Notes: generated by a model from the sequence alone, not told the origin. 16,981 nucleotides of DNA from Cyanothece sp. UBA12306 (GCA_003448685.1 DLXW01000292.1:1-16981); one strand, 5' to 3'. Positions 5,873 to 14,401 are shown, counted from the stretch's first letter. Translations and numbers: made by a program.

Positions 5873-7986
5873 CTGATTCGATTCGTTTTCTCATGTGCGC
5901 CCCTGACCATTATGACGTAGATTATGTAATTAATCCTTGGATGGAAGGGAATATTCATAAATCTAGCCAAGATCGCGCTGTAGAACAATGGCAAAACCTC
6001 TATCACATCATCAAAGATCGGGCGATCGTTGATTTAGTCTCTCCAGCCAAAGGCTGGCCTGACATGGTATTTACCGCCAATGCAGGGTTAGTCTTGGGAG
6101 ATAACGTCGTCCTCAGTCGGTTTTACCATAAAGAACGTCAAGGGGAAGAACCCTACTTTAAAAAATGGTTCGAAGAAAATGGCTTTACTGTTTACGAAAT
6201 GCCACCAGATCTCCCTTTTGAAGGCGCGGGAGATGCCTTATTTGACCGTGAAGGACGCTGGTTATGGGCAGGATATGGTTTCAGATCCGAATTAGACTCC
6301 CACCCCTACATCGCCGAGTGGTTAGATACAGAAGTTCTGTCTCTGCGTTTAATGGATGAGAGATTTTATCATCTAGACACCTGTTTTTGTCCCCTCACTG
6401 GGGGTTATTTGCTTTATTATCCCCCCGCATTTGATGCTTACTCGAACCGCCTCATTGAACTGAGAATACCCGCCGAAAAACGCATTATAGTCGAAGAACC
6501 CGATGCAGTAACTTTTGCTTGCAACGCCGTTAATATAAATTCCACCATCGTCATGAATAAAATTAGCGATGATCTGGAAAAACGCTTAACTGATGTGGGT
6601 TTTGAAGTGGTGCAAACCTCTCTAACAGAATTTCTCAAAGCAGGGGGGGCGGCTAAATGTTTGACCCTACGGGTGACTGAACCCGTCCTTGACTACGTTC
6701 ACGCTAATGTCCCCATCGAAAGTCGTATTATCCAACTTGAAGGCCATCTGCTCGATGCTGGAGTGATGAATAATGCCCTCGATCTCATTGTAGAAAATGG
6801 AGGCAGTTTCAAGGTACTAAACTTCAATTTAGGGGTAGAACGGCAAAGTACCTCCGCCGCAGAAGTTCGGGTCTCAGCGCCTTCCCATGAGATCATGGAA
6901 GAAGTTATGACCGAGTTGATCAATCTCGGTGCAGTGGCCCGGCCTCAAGAAATTTGTGATGTCAATACCCAAGTCGTCACCCAAGATGGGGTCGCCCCCG
7001 AAGATTTCTATGTCAGTACCATCTATCCCACGGAAGTCCGCTTTAATTGTGAGTGGATCAAGGTACAAAATCAACGCATGGATGCTTCTATCGTCGTTAA
7101 CCCTACAGAAACCGGAGCCATGGCCGAATGTAAGCTAATCCGAGATCTTAAAGTAGGCGATCGCGTTATGGTCGGGGTAGAAGGTATTCGCACAGTACGC
7201 CAACCAGAAGACCGCGAAGCACGTAACACCAAAAAAGAGTTTACCTTTATGGGTGCTGGTGTTTCTAGTGAACGACGGGTGGAATTGTTGGTAGAACAAA
7301 TTGCCTGGGAAATGCGCCAAATCAAGGATCAAGGGGGTAAAGTAGCAGTGACTGCCGGCCCAGTTGTGATCCATACCGGAGGAGCGCAACATCTATCCTA
7401 TCTCATCCGTAATGGCTATATTCAGTCCCTATTAGGAGGAAATGCGATCGCAGTCCACGATATCGAACAAGCTATGATGGGTACTTCTCTTGGGGTGGAT
7501 ATGCAACGGGGAGTCCCTGTCACGGGGGGACATCGCCACCATCTTAAGGTCATCAATGCCATTCGTCGTCAGGGGAGCATCGCTAAAGCGGTGGAAAATG
7601 GAGTCTTAAACCAAGGGATAATGTACGAATGCGTTAAAAATAACGTACCCTTTGTTTTAGCAGGTTCTATTCGCGATGACGGTCCCCTACCTGATACGGA
7701 AATGGATTTAATTAAGGCTCAATCTCAATACGCAGAGTTGATCCAAGGAACTGAGATGATTTTGATGTTATCGACCATGTTACATTCGATTGGGGTGGGA
7801 AATATGACTCCTGCTGGGGTGAAAATGGTCTGTGTAGATATTAACCCCGCAGTGGTCACCAAATTGAGCGATCGCGGTTCGGTGGAATCTGTCGGTCTAG
7901 TAACTGATGTGGGTCTTTTTCTCAGTTTACTGGTTCAACAGTTGGATAAGTTAACTTCTCCTTATCAATTAGCGGGTAAACTATAG
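5869..7986 (+). CDS. argZ: arginine dihydrolase / LOR-SDH domain bifunctional protein (ArgZ/AgrE type)
   Basis: This 705-residue protein matches the cyanobacterial ArgZ/AgrE family in length and layout. The N-terminal domain (about 1-275) has the guanidine-hydrolysing fold with the family's active-site residues: Asn22 in INPWM, Asn71 in FTANAG, Glu118 in FEGAGD, His168 in FYHLDTCF and Cys264 in AAKCLTLR. It converts arginine to ornithine, two ammonia and CO2. The middle carries the LOR/SDH conserved region. The C-terminal part has the nucleotide-binding/ornithine-cyclodeaminase-like segment (GGNAIAVHDIEQAM and ADDGPLPDTE-like IRDDGPLPDTE). In AgrE of Anabaena this part makes proline from ornithine; whether it is active here cannot be told. 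The enzyme feeds the ornithine-ammonia cycle and mobilises nitrogen from arginine and cyanophycin. The start ATG has only a weak ribosome binding site and overlaps an upstream ORF. Downstream it converges on panC/cmk. Confidence 0.95.
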   Translation: MTDSIRFLMCAPDHYDVDYVINPWMEGNIHKSSQDRAVEQWQNLYHIIKDRAIVDLVSPAKGWPDMVFTANAGLVLGDNVVLSRFYHKERQGEEPYFKKWFEENGFTVYEMPPDLPFEGAGDALFDREGRWLWAGYGFRSELDSHPYIAEWLDTEVLSLRLMDERFYHLDTCFCPLTGGYLLYYPPAFDAYSNRLIELRIPAEKRIIVEEPDAVTFACNAVNINSTIVMNKISDDLEKRLTDVGFEVVQTSLTEFLKAGGAAKCLTLRVTEPVLDYVHANVPIESRIIQLEGHLLDAGVMNNALDLIVENGGSFKVLNFNLGVERQSTSAAEVRVSAPSHEIMEEVMTELINLGAVARPQEICDVNTQVVTQDGVAPEDFYVSTIYPTEVRFNCEWIKVQNQRMDASIVVNPTETGAMAECKLIRDLKVGDRVMVGVEGIRTVRQPEDREARNTKKEFTFMGAGVSSERRVELLVEQIAWEMRQIKDQGGKVAVTAGPVVIHTGGAQHLSYLIRNGYIQSLLGGNAIAVHDIEQAMMGTSLGVDMQRGVPVTGGHRHHLKVINAIRRQGSIAKAVENGVLNQGIMYECVKNNVPFVLAGSIRDDGPLPDTEMDLIKAQSQYAELIQGTEMILMLSTMLHSIGVGNMTPAGVKMVCVDINPAVVTKLSDRGSVESVGLVTDVGLFLSLLVQQLDKLTSPYQLAGKL

Positions 7987-7993
7987 AATATGC

Positions 7994-8017
7994 AGGGGTC
8001 AATATTTTTTGACCCCT
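7994..8017. terminator. hairpin between convergent argZ and panC/cmk
   Basis: AGGGGTCAA and TTGACCCCT form a perfect 9-bp stem around a 6-base TATTTT loop, 8 bases after the argZ stop. No T-run follows on either strand, so it is probably a bidirectional transcript-end hairpin rather than a textbook intrinsic terminator. Confidence 0.65.
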
Positions 8018-8040
8018 AGTATCATCAACATTTGACGCAA

Positions 8041-9585
8041 TTAATAAGCAATTATTTGCTGATAAAAATGAATAATCTTATTAGTAACTTCTTCAATTGT
8101 TAAGCCATCGGTATTAATTTCAATGGCATCAACCGCTTGGCGTAAGGGTGCTAGAGAGCGATGACTATCTCTATAGTCCCGTTGTTGAATATCGTGTTCT
8201 AATTGTTCTAAAGTCATATTATCCCCGTGATCTTGAAAATCTCGCCAACGCCGCCTTGCTCGTTCGGCAACTGAAGCAGTCAAAAAAATCTTTAATTCAG
8301 CATCAGGAAAAACATTAGTGCCAATATCACGTCCTTCGGCCACTATTCCCCCTTGTTTTCCTAAATCTTGCTGATAGCTAACTAATTTTGCCCTAACTGC
8401 TGCTTGTGCTGAAACTTGAGACACTAAAGCTGTCACTTCGGGGGTACGAATTGCTTCAGATACATCCTCCCCATTAATATAAATTTGCAGCGGCGCACCC
8501 TCAGTGGGTGGAATAAAGTCTAATGTAGCATTAGAGACTAATTCAGCAATCGCCCCTTGATCGTCTAAAGAAACTTCTGATTTTCCTACTAGCCAAGCGA
8601 TCGCCCGATACATTGCTCCAGTATCAAGATAAACTAGATTGAGAGCCTCAGCTACCAGACGAGTGACGGTAGATTTCCCAGCACCCGCAGGACCGTCAAT
8701 GGCAATGATGGGTTGACGCACCTTTAAAATAATGTTGTCAATTAAACGAGTGGAACCAACATAAGCTGCGATCGCCAATAAACCAGCTTCGTCTATGGTC
8801 TCTAATGGGTTCAAAGTTTGGGGATCAACTAATTCTAGATACTGAACCTTAACCCCAGGATATAGGGTCAGTTCCTGTTGAACAATTTCTAGCAACCTTT
8901 GAGTATCACGTTCTCCTTCCTTAAAAGCCTGTTGAGCTTGTTTAAGGGCAGAAAATAAACCTAAAGCTTGCCCCCTTTCTTTTTCACTTAAATATTGATT
9001 ACGGGAACTATAAGCAAGTCCTGATGGTTCTCTAATTATGGGACAGCCTTTAATGGTTACAGGTAGGTTTAAATCAGTGACTAAACGGCGAATAATCCCT
9101 AATTGTTGGGCATCTTTTTCACCAAAATAAGCCACATCTGGGTCTACAATCGTCAATAATTTAGTGACAATGGTAGCGACTCCCTCAAAATGCCCTGGAC
9201 GAAAGGGGCCGCACAAGTTAGATATCATGGACTTTGGTGGAATTATTTGAGTTGTCTGGTGAAGATCCCCATCAGTGACAATGCCCATTTCTTCAGGAGT
9301 TGGGCTAAAAACAACTTTAACTCCTAGATTCTCACAAATCTGACAATCTTCTTCTAGCTGGCGAGGATAACGAAGGAAATCTTCATTAGGGCTAAACTGA
9401 AGGGGGTTAACAAAAATACTGACCACCACTAGCTCAGTTTCGCTCAAAGCTCGGCGAATTAAGCTGAGGTGGCCTGAATGCAAGGCTCCCATTGTGGGAA
9501 CTAGACTCAGAGTTTGGCCAGGGGGTTGACCCCCTAAATAGGCTCTTAACCCAGCCACGGTTCTAAACAAGCGTATTTTGCCCAT
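8041..9585 (-). CDS. panC/cmk: bifunctional pantothenate synthetase / cytidylate kinase
   Basis: This 514-residue fusion joins two enzymes. Residues 1 to about 287 are pantothenate synthetase, which joins pantoate and beta-alanine using ATP. They show PTMGALHSGHLSL with the HxGH motif at 36-39, the FGEKDAQQL motif near 154-162, and YSSRNQYLS near 192-200. Residues from about 290 are cytidylate kinase, which phosphorylates CMP and dCMP. They show the P-loop GPAGAGKS at 298-305, DTGAMYRA at 321-328, and the EGRDIGTNVFPDA motif. The linker is only a few residues (LKVRQP). This fusion is characteristic of cyanobacteria. The gene ends 40 bases from argZ, in convergent orientation. It lies 72 bases downstream of rlpA on the same strand. 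The start ATG at 9585 has no strong Shine-Dalgarno, but the residues MGKIRLFRT fit the normal PanC N-terminus. Confidence 0.97.
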   Translation of the reverse strand: MGKIRLFRTVAGLRAYLGGQPPGQTLSLVPTMGALHSGHLSLIRRALSETELVVVSIFVNPLQFSPNEDFLRYPRQLEEDCQICENLGVKVVFSPTPEEMGIVTDGDLHQTTQIIPPKSMISNLCGPFRPGHFEGVATIVTKLLTIVDPDVAYFGEKDAQQLGIIRRLVTDLNLPVTIKGCPIIREPSGLAYSSRNQYLSEKERGQALGLFSALKQAQQAFKEGERDTQRLLEIVQQELTLYPGVKVQYLELVDPQTLNPLETIDEAGLLAIAAYVGSTRLIDNIILKVRQPIIAIDGPAGAGKSTVTRLVAEALNLVYLDTGAMYRAIAWLVGKSEVSLDDQGAIAELVSNATLDFIPPTEGAPLQIYINGEDVSEAIRTPEVTALVSQVSAQAAVRAKLVSYQQDLGKQGGIVAEGRDIGTNVFPDAELKIFLTASVAERARRRWRDFQDHGDNMTLEQLEHDIQQRDYRDSHRSLAPLRQAVDAIEINTDGLTIEEVTNKIIHFYQQIIAY

Positions 9586-9590
9586 AGTTC

Positions 9591-9654
9591 GGTAAGAGGT
9601 AATTAAGTTAAGGGTAAGAGGCCAATTTTTTGATTACCCATTACCAATTTACCC
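9591..9654. repeat. short GGTAA/TTACC repeats between rlpA and panC/cmk
   Basis: The 72-bp spacer holds two direct copies of ggtaagagg (9591-9599 and 9613-9621) and a cluster of TTACC(C) words (9634-9639, 9641-9645, 9649-9654). GGGTAA at 9612-9617 can pair with TTACCC at 9634-9639, a weak 6-bp stem. Confidence 0.45.
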
Positions 9655-9657
9655 AGT

Positions 9658-10761
9658 TTAACGCCCCAAGATTTCAATTTGAACAGGTGCAACTCCACTA
9701 CTAATTAAACCAATAGTTCTGGCTGCACCTTTGGACAAATCAATGATTCTTCCATGGGCATAGGGGCCGCGATCATTGATCCGAACGGTGATGGAACGAC
9801 CGTTATTCAAATTAGTTACTCTAACTTGAGTTCCAAAAGGTAGACTCTTATGGGCCGCTGTTAAACCGTTTTGATTGTATCTTTCTCCATTAGCTGTGCG
9901 CCGTCCATGAAATCCTGGCCCATACCAAGAAGCCATTCCTTTACGAGTGCTTTTTACTCTTTTTTGGACTCTTGCTAAGGCTGAATTCGTATTACCTATG
10001 GCAGTTAAAGGGGGTGCATTTCCCATTAAGCGACGTAAACGGTTAGTCGCTTGTAGGGCATCGGCTGCTAAATTATTGGTGGTGTCGGGTAGAATGGTTT
10101 GCCCATCAATACGAACCAGTTCTTGATTATTAATTTTGATGCTGTAGGCCTTGTTTTTTTGAATCTGGGTAACAGTTATATTTTTAGCCTCAAATTTCTC
10201 ATTTTGAGCGATTTGATTGAGTTTTTTAGCTACCGCTTCGGCCTGCTTTACGACCTCAATCTCTGGTTGAGTTTGCTCAGCTTGGTTCTGATTTTCCCTG
10301 ATTTGGGCTAAATCAGCCTTGGTTCCCAGAAAAGTGAGTACGGGAATGTCACGAATTTTTAGGGTAACGGCCAATTTATATTTCCATTGATGGGGATCGA
10401 TTGTGGCGATCGCCGACACATTACTTTTCTCAACAGTTTCTTTGGGGTCTTCAGTCTCCGCTAAGGGTTCCACTTGACTGAGACTAACAACTTTTGGGGC
10501 TAAAGCTGTTAACTGCTGGGAACTTTCTGTTGTTTGTGTCGTCGTCGTGCCTAAGAGCTTTCCTATTCCTAGGTCATCGGCCTTGTCTTTAATCTCAGAT
10601 GCGACTGAGCCATTCAAAGGCAAATATAGAAAAGCAGATGTTCCCAAAGCGGCGGTTAATGCTGTGGTTGTTAGTCCACGCCAAAGTTTGTTGTTCATAG
10701 ATCTTGTGTTAAGTGTGCTGCTTAACCCCTCGAAGATTCGATGATTCAATGGATTAGTCAA
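9658..10761 (-). CDS. rlpA: septal-ring lipoprotein A-like protein with DPBB domain
   Basis: This 367-residue envelope protein ends in a double-psi beta-barrel RlpA domain (about 275-367) with the family signatures [38 protein letters not shown] and [10 protein letters not shown]. His304 and Asp330 correspond to the conserved His and Asp of RlpA lytic transglycosylases. RlpA proteins cut or bind naked glycan strands of peptidoglycan. The N-terminus has a hydrophobic segment (about 28-48), probably a signal peptide or anchor. No lipobox Cys is visible, so it is likely not a lipoprotein. A low-complexity middle (about 60-270) separates the two. The start is taken as the TTG at 10761 because a GAGGAG Shine-Dalgarno lies 6 bases before it. 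The alternative ATG at 10698 (MNNKLWRG) gives a neater signal peptide but has no ribosome binding site. Confidence 0.92.
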   Translation of the reverse strand: MTNPLNHRIFEGLSSTLNTRSMNNKLWRGLTTTALTAALGTSAFLYLPLNGSVASEIKDKADDLGIGKLLGTTTTQTTESSQQLTALAPKVVSLSQVEPLAETEDPKETVEKSNVSAIATIDPHQWKYKLAVTLKIRDIPVLTFLGTKADLAQIRENQNQAEQTQPEIEVVKQAEAVAKKLNQIAQNEKFEAKNITVTQIQKNKAYSIKINNQELVRIDGQTILPDTTNNLAADALQATNRLRRLMGNAPPLTAIGNTNSALARVQKRVKSTRKGMASWYGPGFHGRRTANGERYNQNGLTAAHKSLPFGTQVRVTNLNNGRSITVRINDRGPYAHGRIIDLSKGAARTIGLISSGVAPVQIEILGR

Positions 10762-10767
10762 CCTTAA

Positions 10768-10773
10768 CTCCTC
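10768..10773 (-). promoter_or_regulatory. Shine-Dalgarno supporting TTG start of rlpA
   Basis: GAGGAG on the minus strand lies 6 bases before the TTG at 10761. It is among the best-placed ribosome binding sites in the window and decides the rlpA start. Confidence 0.6.
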
Positions 10774-11022
10774 ACAAAACGTTGTTACTTTTATTTAAAC
10801 TTTTACAAGGTAGCACGAATTTTTCGGGGGTTGTTTCTGTCCTGATAATGATTTATGTAGGTTGCCATTAAATCTTTAAATAAAGGTTTACATTAGAAAG
10901 GGTATCTCGTACTATGGTGAATTTGACTAATTTGACAAAGTCTCGATTACGGAAAATCCCTTGATCCAATCAAAAATCTGAAGATAATATTAAAGCAAAA
11001 GGTTGCACAGTGGGTGATTTAG

Positions 11023-11038
11023 CCTGTAACATTACAGG
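11023..11038. promoter_or_regulatory. operator-like palindrome upstream of a TATAAT
   Basis: CCTGTAA-CA-TTACAGG is a perfect 7-bp inverted repeat with a 2-base centre. A perfect TATAAT begins 8 bases later (11046-11051, plus strand). The palindrome would cover the -35 zone of a promoter firing toward the tocopherol cyclase gene, as a repressor site would. The regulator is unknown. Confidence 0.4.
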
Positions 11039-11253
11039 AGACATATATAATATGTTTCAGTATTTACACTGATGGCAATTGGTAAGACATCACATGAAAT
11101 TGTCTGGTTTATTTGATAAGCTTAATCAATTGTTAAACATTAGATTAATTTTTTAAATCTTTTATTGACAAAATATCCAAAGTATGCAGTTTTAATCAAT
11201 GATTATGTAAAATAATTTTGATTGGCTGATCGATAATCAATAATTATCAAACT

Positions 11254-12321
11254 ATGTCTATTACCATTCCCCATAGTGGCTATCATTGGGATCACAGTAG
11301 TCCACGTTTTTTTGAAGGCTGGTATTATCGTGTTACCTTACCTCAAATTGGACAAAGTTTTGGCTTTATGTATTCTATTGATGACCCCCTTGGTAATCAA
11401 CCCCATAGTGGAGGGGCTGTACAGATTCTAGGAGCCAATGATCAATATTTATGGCGAACTTTTCCTGATATTAAGCAATTTTGGGCGAATAAATCCCAAT
11501 TAGAGTTAGGTCATTGGGGGTCAACTGATTTATCTTTACGGCCACAATTGTTAGATCGGGATCTTTTTGAGAAGAGTATTAAAGAAGGTTATCAAGCAAC
11601 AGGGACTTTAAATCAAGGAGCAATTTGCGATCGCTCCACTCAACAATATTGTCGTTGGAATTATACCATTAACCCCAAGTATGGTTGGGGAGATAGTCAC
11701 CGTCCTCAAAAAGCAACTGGGGGATTGCTTTCCTATTTGCCCATTTTTGACCCAGGATGGCAGGTTTTGATGGCTCACGGCTTAGCTACGGGTTGGATTG
11801 ACTGGAATGGCAAAAAATACGAATTTATTGATGTTCCTGCTTATAGTGAGAAGAATTGGGGTCGTTCTTTCCCCAAAAAGTGGTTTTGGCTAAATTGCAA
11901 TAGTTTTGTTGAACAACCTGATCTGGCTTTAACAGCAGCAGGGGGTATTAGAGAAGTTTTATGGTGGAATGAATCTGTGGGGATTATTGGTCTACATTAT
12001 CAAGGAAAATTCTATCAATTCGAGAGTACCCAAGGTCAATTGGGTTGGTGGGTTGATCCTTGGGGACATTGGCAATTAAAAGGAGAAAATAACCAATTTA
12101 AACTTTTAATTACGGGTAATACTGATCGACCAGGTAATTATGTAAGGGTTCCCACTGTTGAGGGTTTGCAGTTTCGTTGTCGAGATACGATGCAAGGAAA
12201 TCTGTCCCTTGAATTACGTCATAATTCAGGAAAATTAAAGCTCAAAGGGGTTAGTTCTGGAGGCGGATTGGAAATTGGCGGGGAAAATTGGCAAAAACCT
12301 TGGATTTATCGCTATAAATAA
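11254..12321 (+). CDS. tocopherol cyclase (VTE1 / Slr1737 type)
   Basis: This 355-residue protein belongs to the tocopherol cyclase family. The enzyme closes the chroman ring of phytylated benzoquinols (dimethylphytylbenzoquinol to gamma-tocopherol, methylphytylbenzoquinol to delta-tocopherol) in the last part of vitamin E synthesis. The family's N-terminal signature is present: PHSGYHWDHSSPRFFEGWYYRV, then SFGFMYSIDDP and SGGAVQILG. Later come GLLSYLPIFDPGWQVLMAHGLATGWI and the EKNWGRSFPKKWFWLNCNSF block, with the many Trp, Gly and Asp residues typical of the family. The length fits cyanobacterial members, and there is no signal or transit peptide. The start ATG at 11254 lacks a strong Shine-Dalgarno. 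The bufA gene begins 147 bases downstream on the same strand; joint transcription is possible, but no functional link is evident. Confidence 0.95.
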   Translation: MSITIPHSGYHWDHSSPRFFEGWYYRVTLPQIGQSFGFMYSIDDPLGNQPHSGGAVQILGANDQYLWRTFPDIKQFWANKSQLELGHWGSTDLSLRPQLLDRDLFEKSIKEGYQATGTLNQGAICDRSTQQYCRWNYTINPKYGWGDSHRPQKATGGLLSYLPIFDPGWQVLMAHGLATGWIDWNGKKYEFIDVPAYSEKNWGRSFPKKWFWLNCNSFVEQPDLALTAAGGIREVLWWNESVGIIGLHYQGKFYQFESTQGQLGWWVDPWGHWQLKGENNQFKLLITGNTDRPGNYVRVPTVEGLQFRCRDTMQGNLSLELRHNSGKLKLKGVSSGGGLEIGGENWQKPWIYRYK

Positions 12322-12365
12322 CTTTTTTTGAAGATTGCCTACACTCAATCATGATCTGTGTTAAA

Positions 12366-12412
12366 TTTCTCAGAAAGTTTTCATTATTCTCCCACAGAGG
12401 ACTCAGAAAACT
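12366..12412 (+). promoter_or_regulatory. overlapping repeats in the leader of bufA
   Basis: The 147-base gap before bufA holds a palindrome TTTCTCAGAAA (12366-12376), a direct repeat CTCAGAAA (12369-12376 and 12402-12409), and a 7-bp inverted repeat AGTTTTC (12376-12382) / GAAAACT (12406-12412). They may form an operator or leader stem. No clear -35/-10 pair was found. Confidence 0.3.
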
Positions 12413-12468
12413 GTCTCATAATCAAGGATGTCAGACCAATAAACTTACAAAAAAAGGAAATTTTTGCG

Positions 12469-12777
12469 ATGAAAATCAATAATACTGCTGTTACTGCTGC
12501 AATGACTGGTGTTTTAGCTTTAGGACTTCAGGTTACTGAACCAGCTTTTGCTGGTAAACCAGGAATGGAAAAATGCGCTGGAATTGTTAAAGCGGGAATG
12601 AATGATTGTGGAGCAAACGATCATAGTTGCGCTGGAGAGGCGAAAGTCAGTGGAGATCCTAATGAATGGATCTATGTTCCTGCTGGAACTTGTCAAAAAA
12701 TCGTCGGCGCTACCCTAAAACAAGCTGCACCTGAAGCAGATAATAACTCCGATTCTAACACTCAAGCTAATCAATAA
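12469..12777 (+). CDS. bufA: bufferin-like DUF2282 secreted precursor peptide
   Basis: This 102-residue protein is a DUF2282 (BufA1-type) peptide. A signal peptide ends at PAFA (residues 25-28). The mature part carries four cysteines at 36, 47, 54 and 75 in the conserved frame [37 protein letters not shown] charged Asn/Asp/Ser tail follows. In characterised bufferins, cysteines of this peptide are oxidised to thiooxazoles by the MNIO enzyme with its partner, and the exported product binds copper. Which cysteines are modified here is not visible. The start is the ATG at 12469, preceded by AAAGGAA, because the signal peptide begins there. A longer frame back to a GTG at 12358 only adds unlikely residues. 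bufB follows 4 bases after the stop. No copper-responsive promoter could be identified. Confidence 0.85.
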   Translation: MKINNTAVTAAMTGVLALGLQVTEPAFAGKPGMEKCAGIVKAGMNDCGANDHSCAGEAKVSGDPNEWIYVPAGTCQKIVGATLKQAAPEADNNSDSNTQANQ

Positions 12778-12781
12778 AATT

Positions 12782-13603
12782 ATGATTTGTCCAGCTGCTT
12801 TGCAGGGGGTAGGAGTCGGTTTAAGATCTTGTCATTATCAAAATATATTAACCGATTTACCTCCTGTTTCTTGGTTTGAAATTCTGTCAGATAATTACTT
12901 AAATACGGAAGGTTTGCCGCTTTATTATTTAGAACAAATTCGTCAGCATTATCCAGTTACTTTACATGGTGTAGGAATGTCTTTAGGATCTACAGATCCT
13001 TTGAATTTTGATTATTTAGCTAAACTCAAACAATTAGCTAATTGGGTTGAACCTGTTTATATTTCTGATCATTTGGCTTGGATTTCTATCGGGGGTTATT
13101 ATCTTAATGAATTACTTCCTTTACCTTACACTAAAGAAGTTTTAGATCATGTTACTGAAAGGATCAAGCAGGTTCAGGATTATTTAGGAACTCAAATTTT
13201 AATTGAAAATCCAGCTTCTTATTTTACTTTTACTAATTCTACTTTATCTGAAGAAGAATTTATTAAAGCTTTAGTTGAATCTGCTGATTGTTATCTTTTA
13301 TTAGATGTTAATAACCTCTATGTTAATGCTAGTAATCATGGATTTAATCCCTTAAACTATCTTGATATAATGCCAAAAAATAGGGTCAAGCAAATTCATT
13401 TAGCTGGTTATGAAAAGCGAGATAACTATCTATTTGATACCCACGGACATCAAATTCATCCTCCTGTTTGGCAATTGTATCAAGAAGCTTTAAACCGTTT
13501 CGGTAATATACCTACTTTGATTGAATGGGATACTGATATCCCTCCTTGGGAAGTTGTAATGACTGAAGCAAAAAAAGCTGAAAAATTAATGGTCAATAAT
13601 TAA
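12782..13603 (+). CDS. bufB: DUF692 multinuclear non-haem iron oxidase (MNIO), BufB-like
   Basis: This 273-residue protein is a DUF692 TIM-barrel enzyme, the family of MbnB and BufB, which uses an iron cluster and oxygen to modify cysteines in precursor peptides. The metal-binding positions are all present: His62 in TLHGVGMSLG, Asp96-His97 in SDHLAW, Glu142 in IENPASYF, Asp175 and Asn178 in LLDVNNLYVN, His206 in QIHLAGY, Asp219 and His221 in DTHGH, His226 in IHPPVW and Glu248 in LIEWD. The N-terminal GVGVGLRS and WFEILSDNYL blocks are also typical. It is predicted to be cytoplasmic, acting on the BufA precursor before export. The start ATG is 4 bases after the bufA stop, so translation is probably coupled. 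The gene is AT-rich and contains no HIP1 site. Confidence 0.93.
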   Translation: MICPAALQGVGVGLRSCHYQNILTDLPPVSWFEILSDNYLNTEGLPLYYLEQIRQHYPVTLHGVGMSLGSTDPLNFDYLAKLKQLANWVEPVYISDHLAWISIGGYYLNELLPLPYTKEVLDHVTERIKQVQDYLGTQILIENPASYFTFTNSTLSEEEFIKALVESADCYLLLDVNNLYVNASNHGFNPLNYLDIMPKNRVKQIHLAGYEKRDNYLFDTHGHQIHPPVWQLYQEALNRFGNIPTLIEWDTDIPPWEVVMTEAKKAEKLMVNN

Positions 13604-13633
13604 TATATTTAGCTTGATTATTATTATAAGACA

Positions 13634-14401
13634 ATGGAATTAAAAAAAATACAACAGGAGTTTTATCAGGTTTTATTAAATTCAAATTTAGCTAATAATA
13701 ATGATTTTAATTTATTGATTAAATCTGCTAATAATCTAACTCCAAACCAAGGTATAGATATTTATCGGGGTACTATCATCGGACAATTGCATCGTGTCAT
13801 GCAAGGGATATACCCAGTGTGTTGTAAATTAGTTGGGGACAGCTTTTTTAATTTTACTGTTGCCAAATATATTGATAATAATCCTGGAATTTCACCAGAT
13901 TTAGGGAATTATGGGGCAAATTTCCCCGATTTTTTACAAAGTTTTGAGCCAATATCCCAGTTACCTTATTTAGCTGATGTTGCTCGTTTAGAATTGGGTT
14001 ATCAACTAGTTTTTAATGGACAAAAAGATAATAAATTAGATATTCAAGACTTAGCAAATATCCCCCAAGAACAATGGAATAATATAATTTTTCACTTACC
14101 AAAAAATAGATTTTTATTAGAATCCAATTATCCCATAGATCGTATTTGGGAAGTTAATCAACCAGACTATCAAGGAGAAGGAGTAGTCAATTTGAATGAA
14201 GGAAATAGTCAGATATTAATTTGGCGACAAGATTATCAAATGAGATTAGATTTACCTAATCAAGAACAATGGCAATTTATTAAATGTTTAGCAGATAATC
14301 AGCCATTAGAAGTGATATGTAATCAATTAGAAAATGGTGGATATCTATTATCAGAATTAGTCCAAAAAGGATGGATTACTGGTTTTTCTCTTAGTTACTA
14401 A
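13634..14401 (+). CDS. bufC: DUF2063 MNIO partner protein, BufC-like
   Basis: This 255-residue protein is of the DUF2063 family, often annotated as a putative DNA-binding domain. In bufferin and methanobactin-type clusters, such proteins work beside the MNIO enzyme and help present the precursor peptide. Family signatures are IDIYRG (41-46), MQGIYPVCCKLVG (56-68), SFFNFTVAKYI (70-80), PDLGNYG (88-94) and LPYLADVARLELGYQ (110-124). The rest (about 130-255) is a more variable domain with an N-terminal beta-type stretch and a final segment resembling the peptide-binding end of these partners. It begins 30 bases after bufB on the same strand, with no terminator between, so the three genes look like one operon. 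Its base composition is very AT-rich, like bufB. Confidence 0.9.
   Translation: MELKKIQQEFYQVLLNSNLANNNDFNLLIKSANNLTPNQGIDIYRGTIIGQLHRVMQGIYPVCCKLVGDSFFNFTVAKYIDNNPGISPDLGNYGANFPDFLQSFEPISQLPYLADVARLELGYQLVFNGQKDNKLDIQDLANIPQEQWNNIIFHLPKNRFLLESNYPIDRIWEVNQPDYQGEGVVNLNEGNSQILIWRQDYQMRLDLPNQEQWQFIKCLADNQPLEVICNQLENGGYLLSELVQKGWITGFSLSY

Larger units (their letters stand above)
10762..11253. other. divergent intergenic region between rlpA and tocopherol cyclase
   Basis: This 492-bp AT-rich stretch has no supported gene. It contains a 16-bp palindrome at 11023-11038 followed by TATAAT at 11046-11051. Two TTGACA words at 10932 and 11165 have no -10 at proper spacing. Short frames such as the one ending at the TGA near 11073 have no recognisable product. 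Confidence 0.6.

Noticed and set aside
10985..11073. Possible small gene or gene fragment reading GCTVGDLACNITGDIY
   Set aside because: It has no convincing start, no ribosome binding site and no family I recognise; it is probably a chance frame over the palindrome.
11165..11196. TTGACA as a tocopherol cyclase promoter
   Set aside because: The -35 is perfect, but no -10 lies at 16-18 bases; the nearest TTTAAT is 20 bases away.
12358..12468. Extension of bufA to a GTG start, adding 37 residues
   Set aside because: It puts polar residues ahead of a normal signal peptide, while the ATG at 12469 has a purine-rich ribosome binding site and begins the signal peptide directly.
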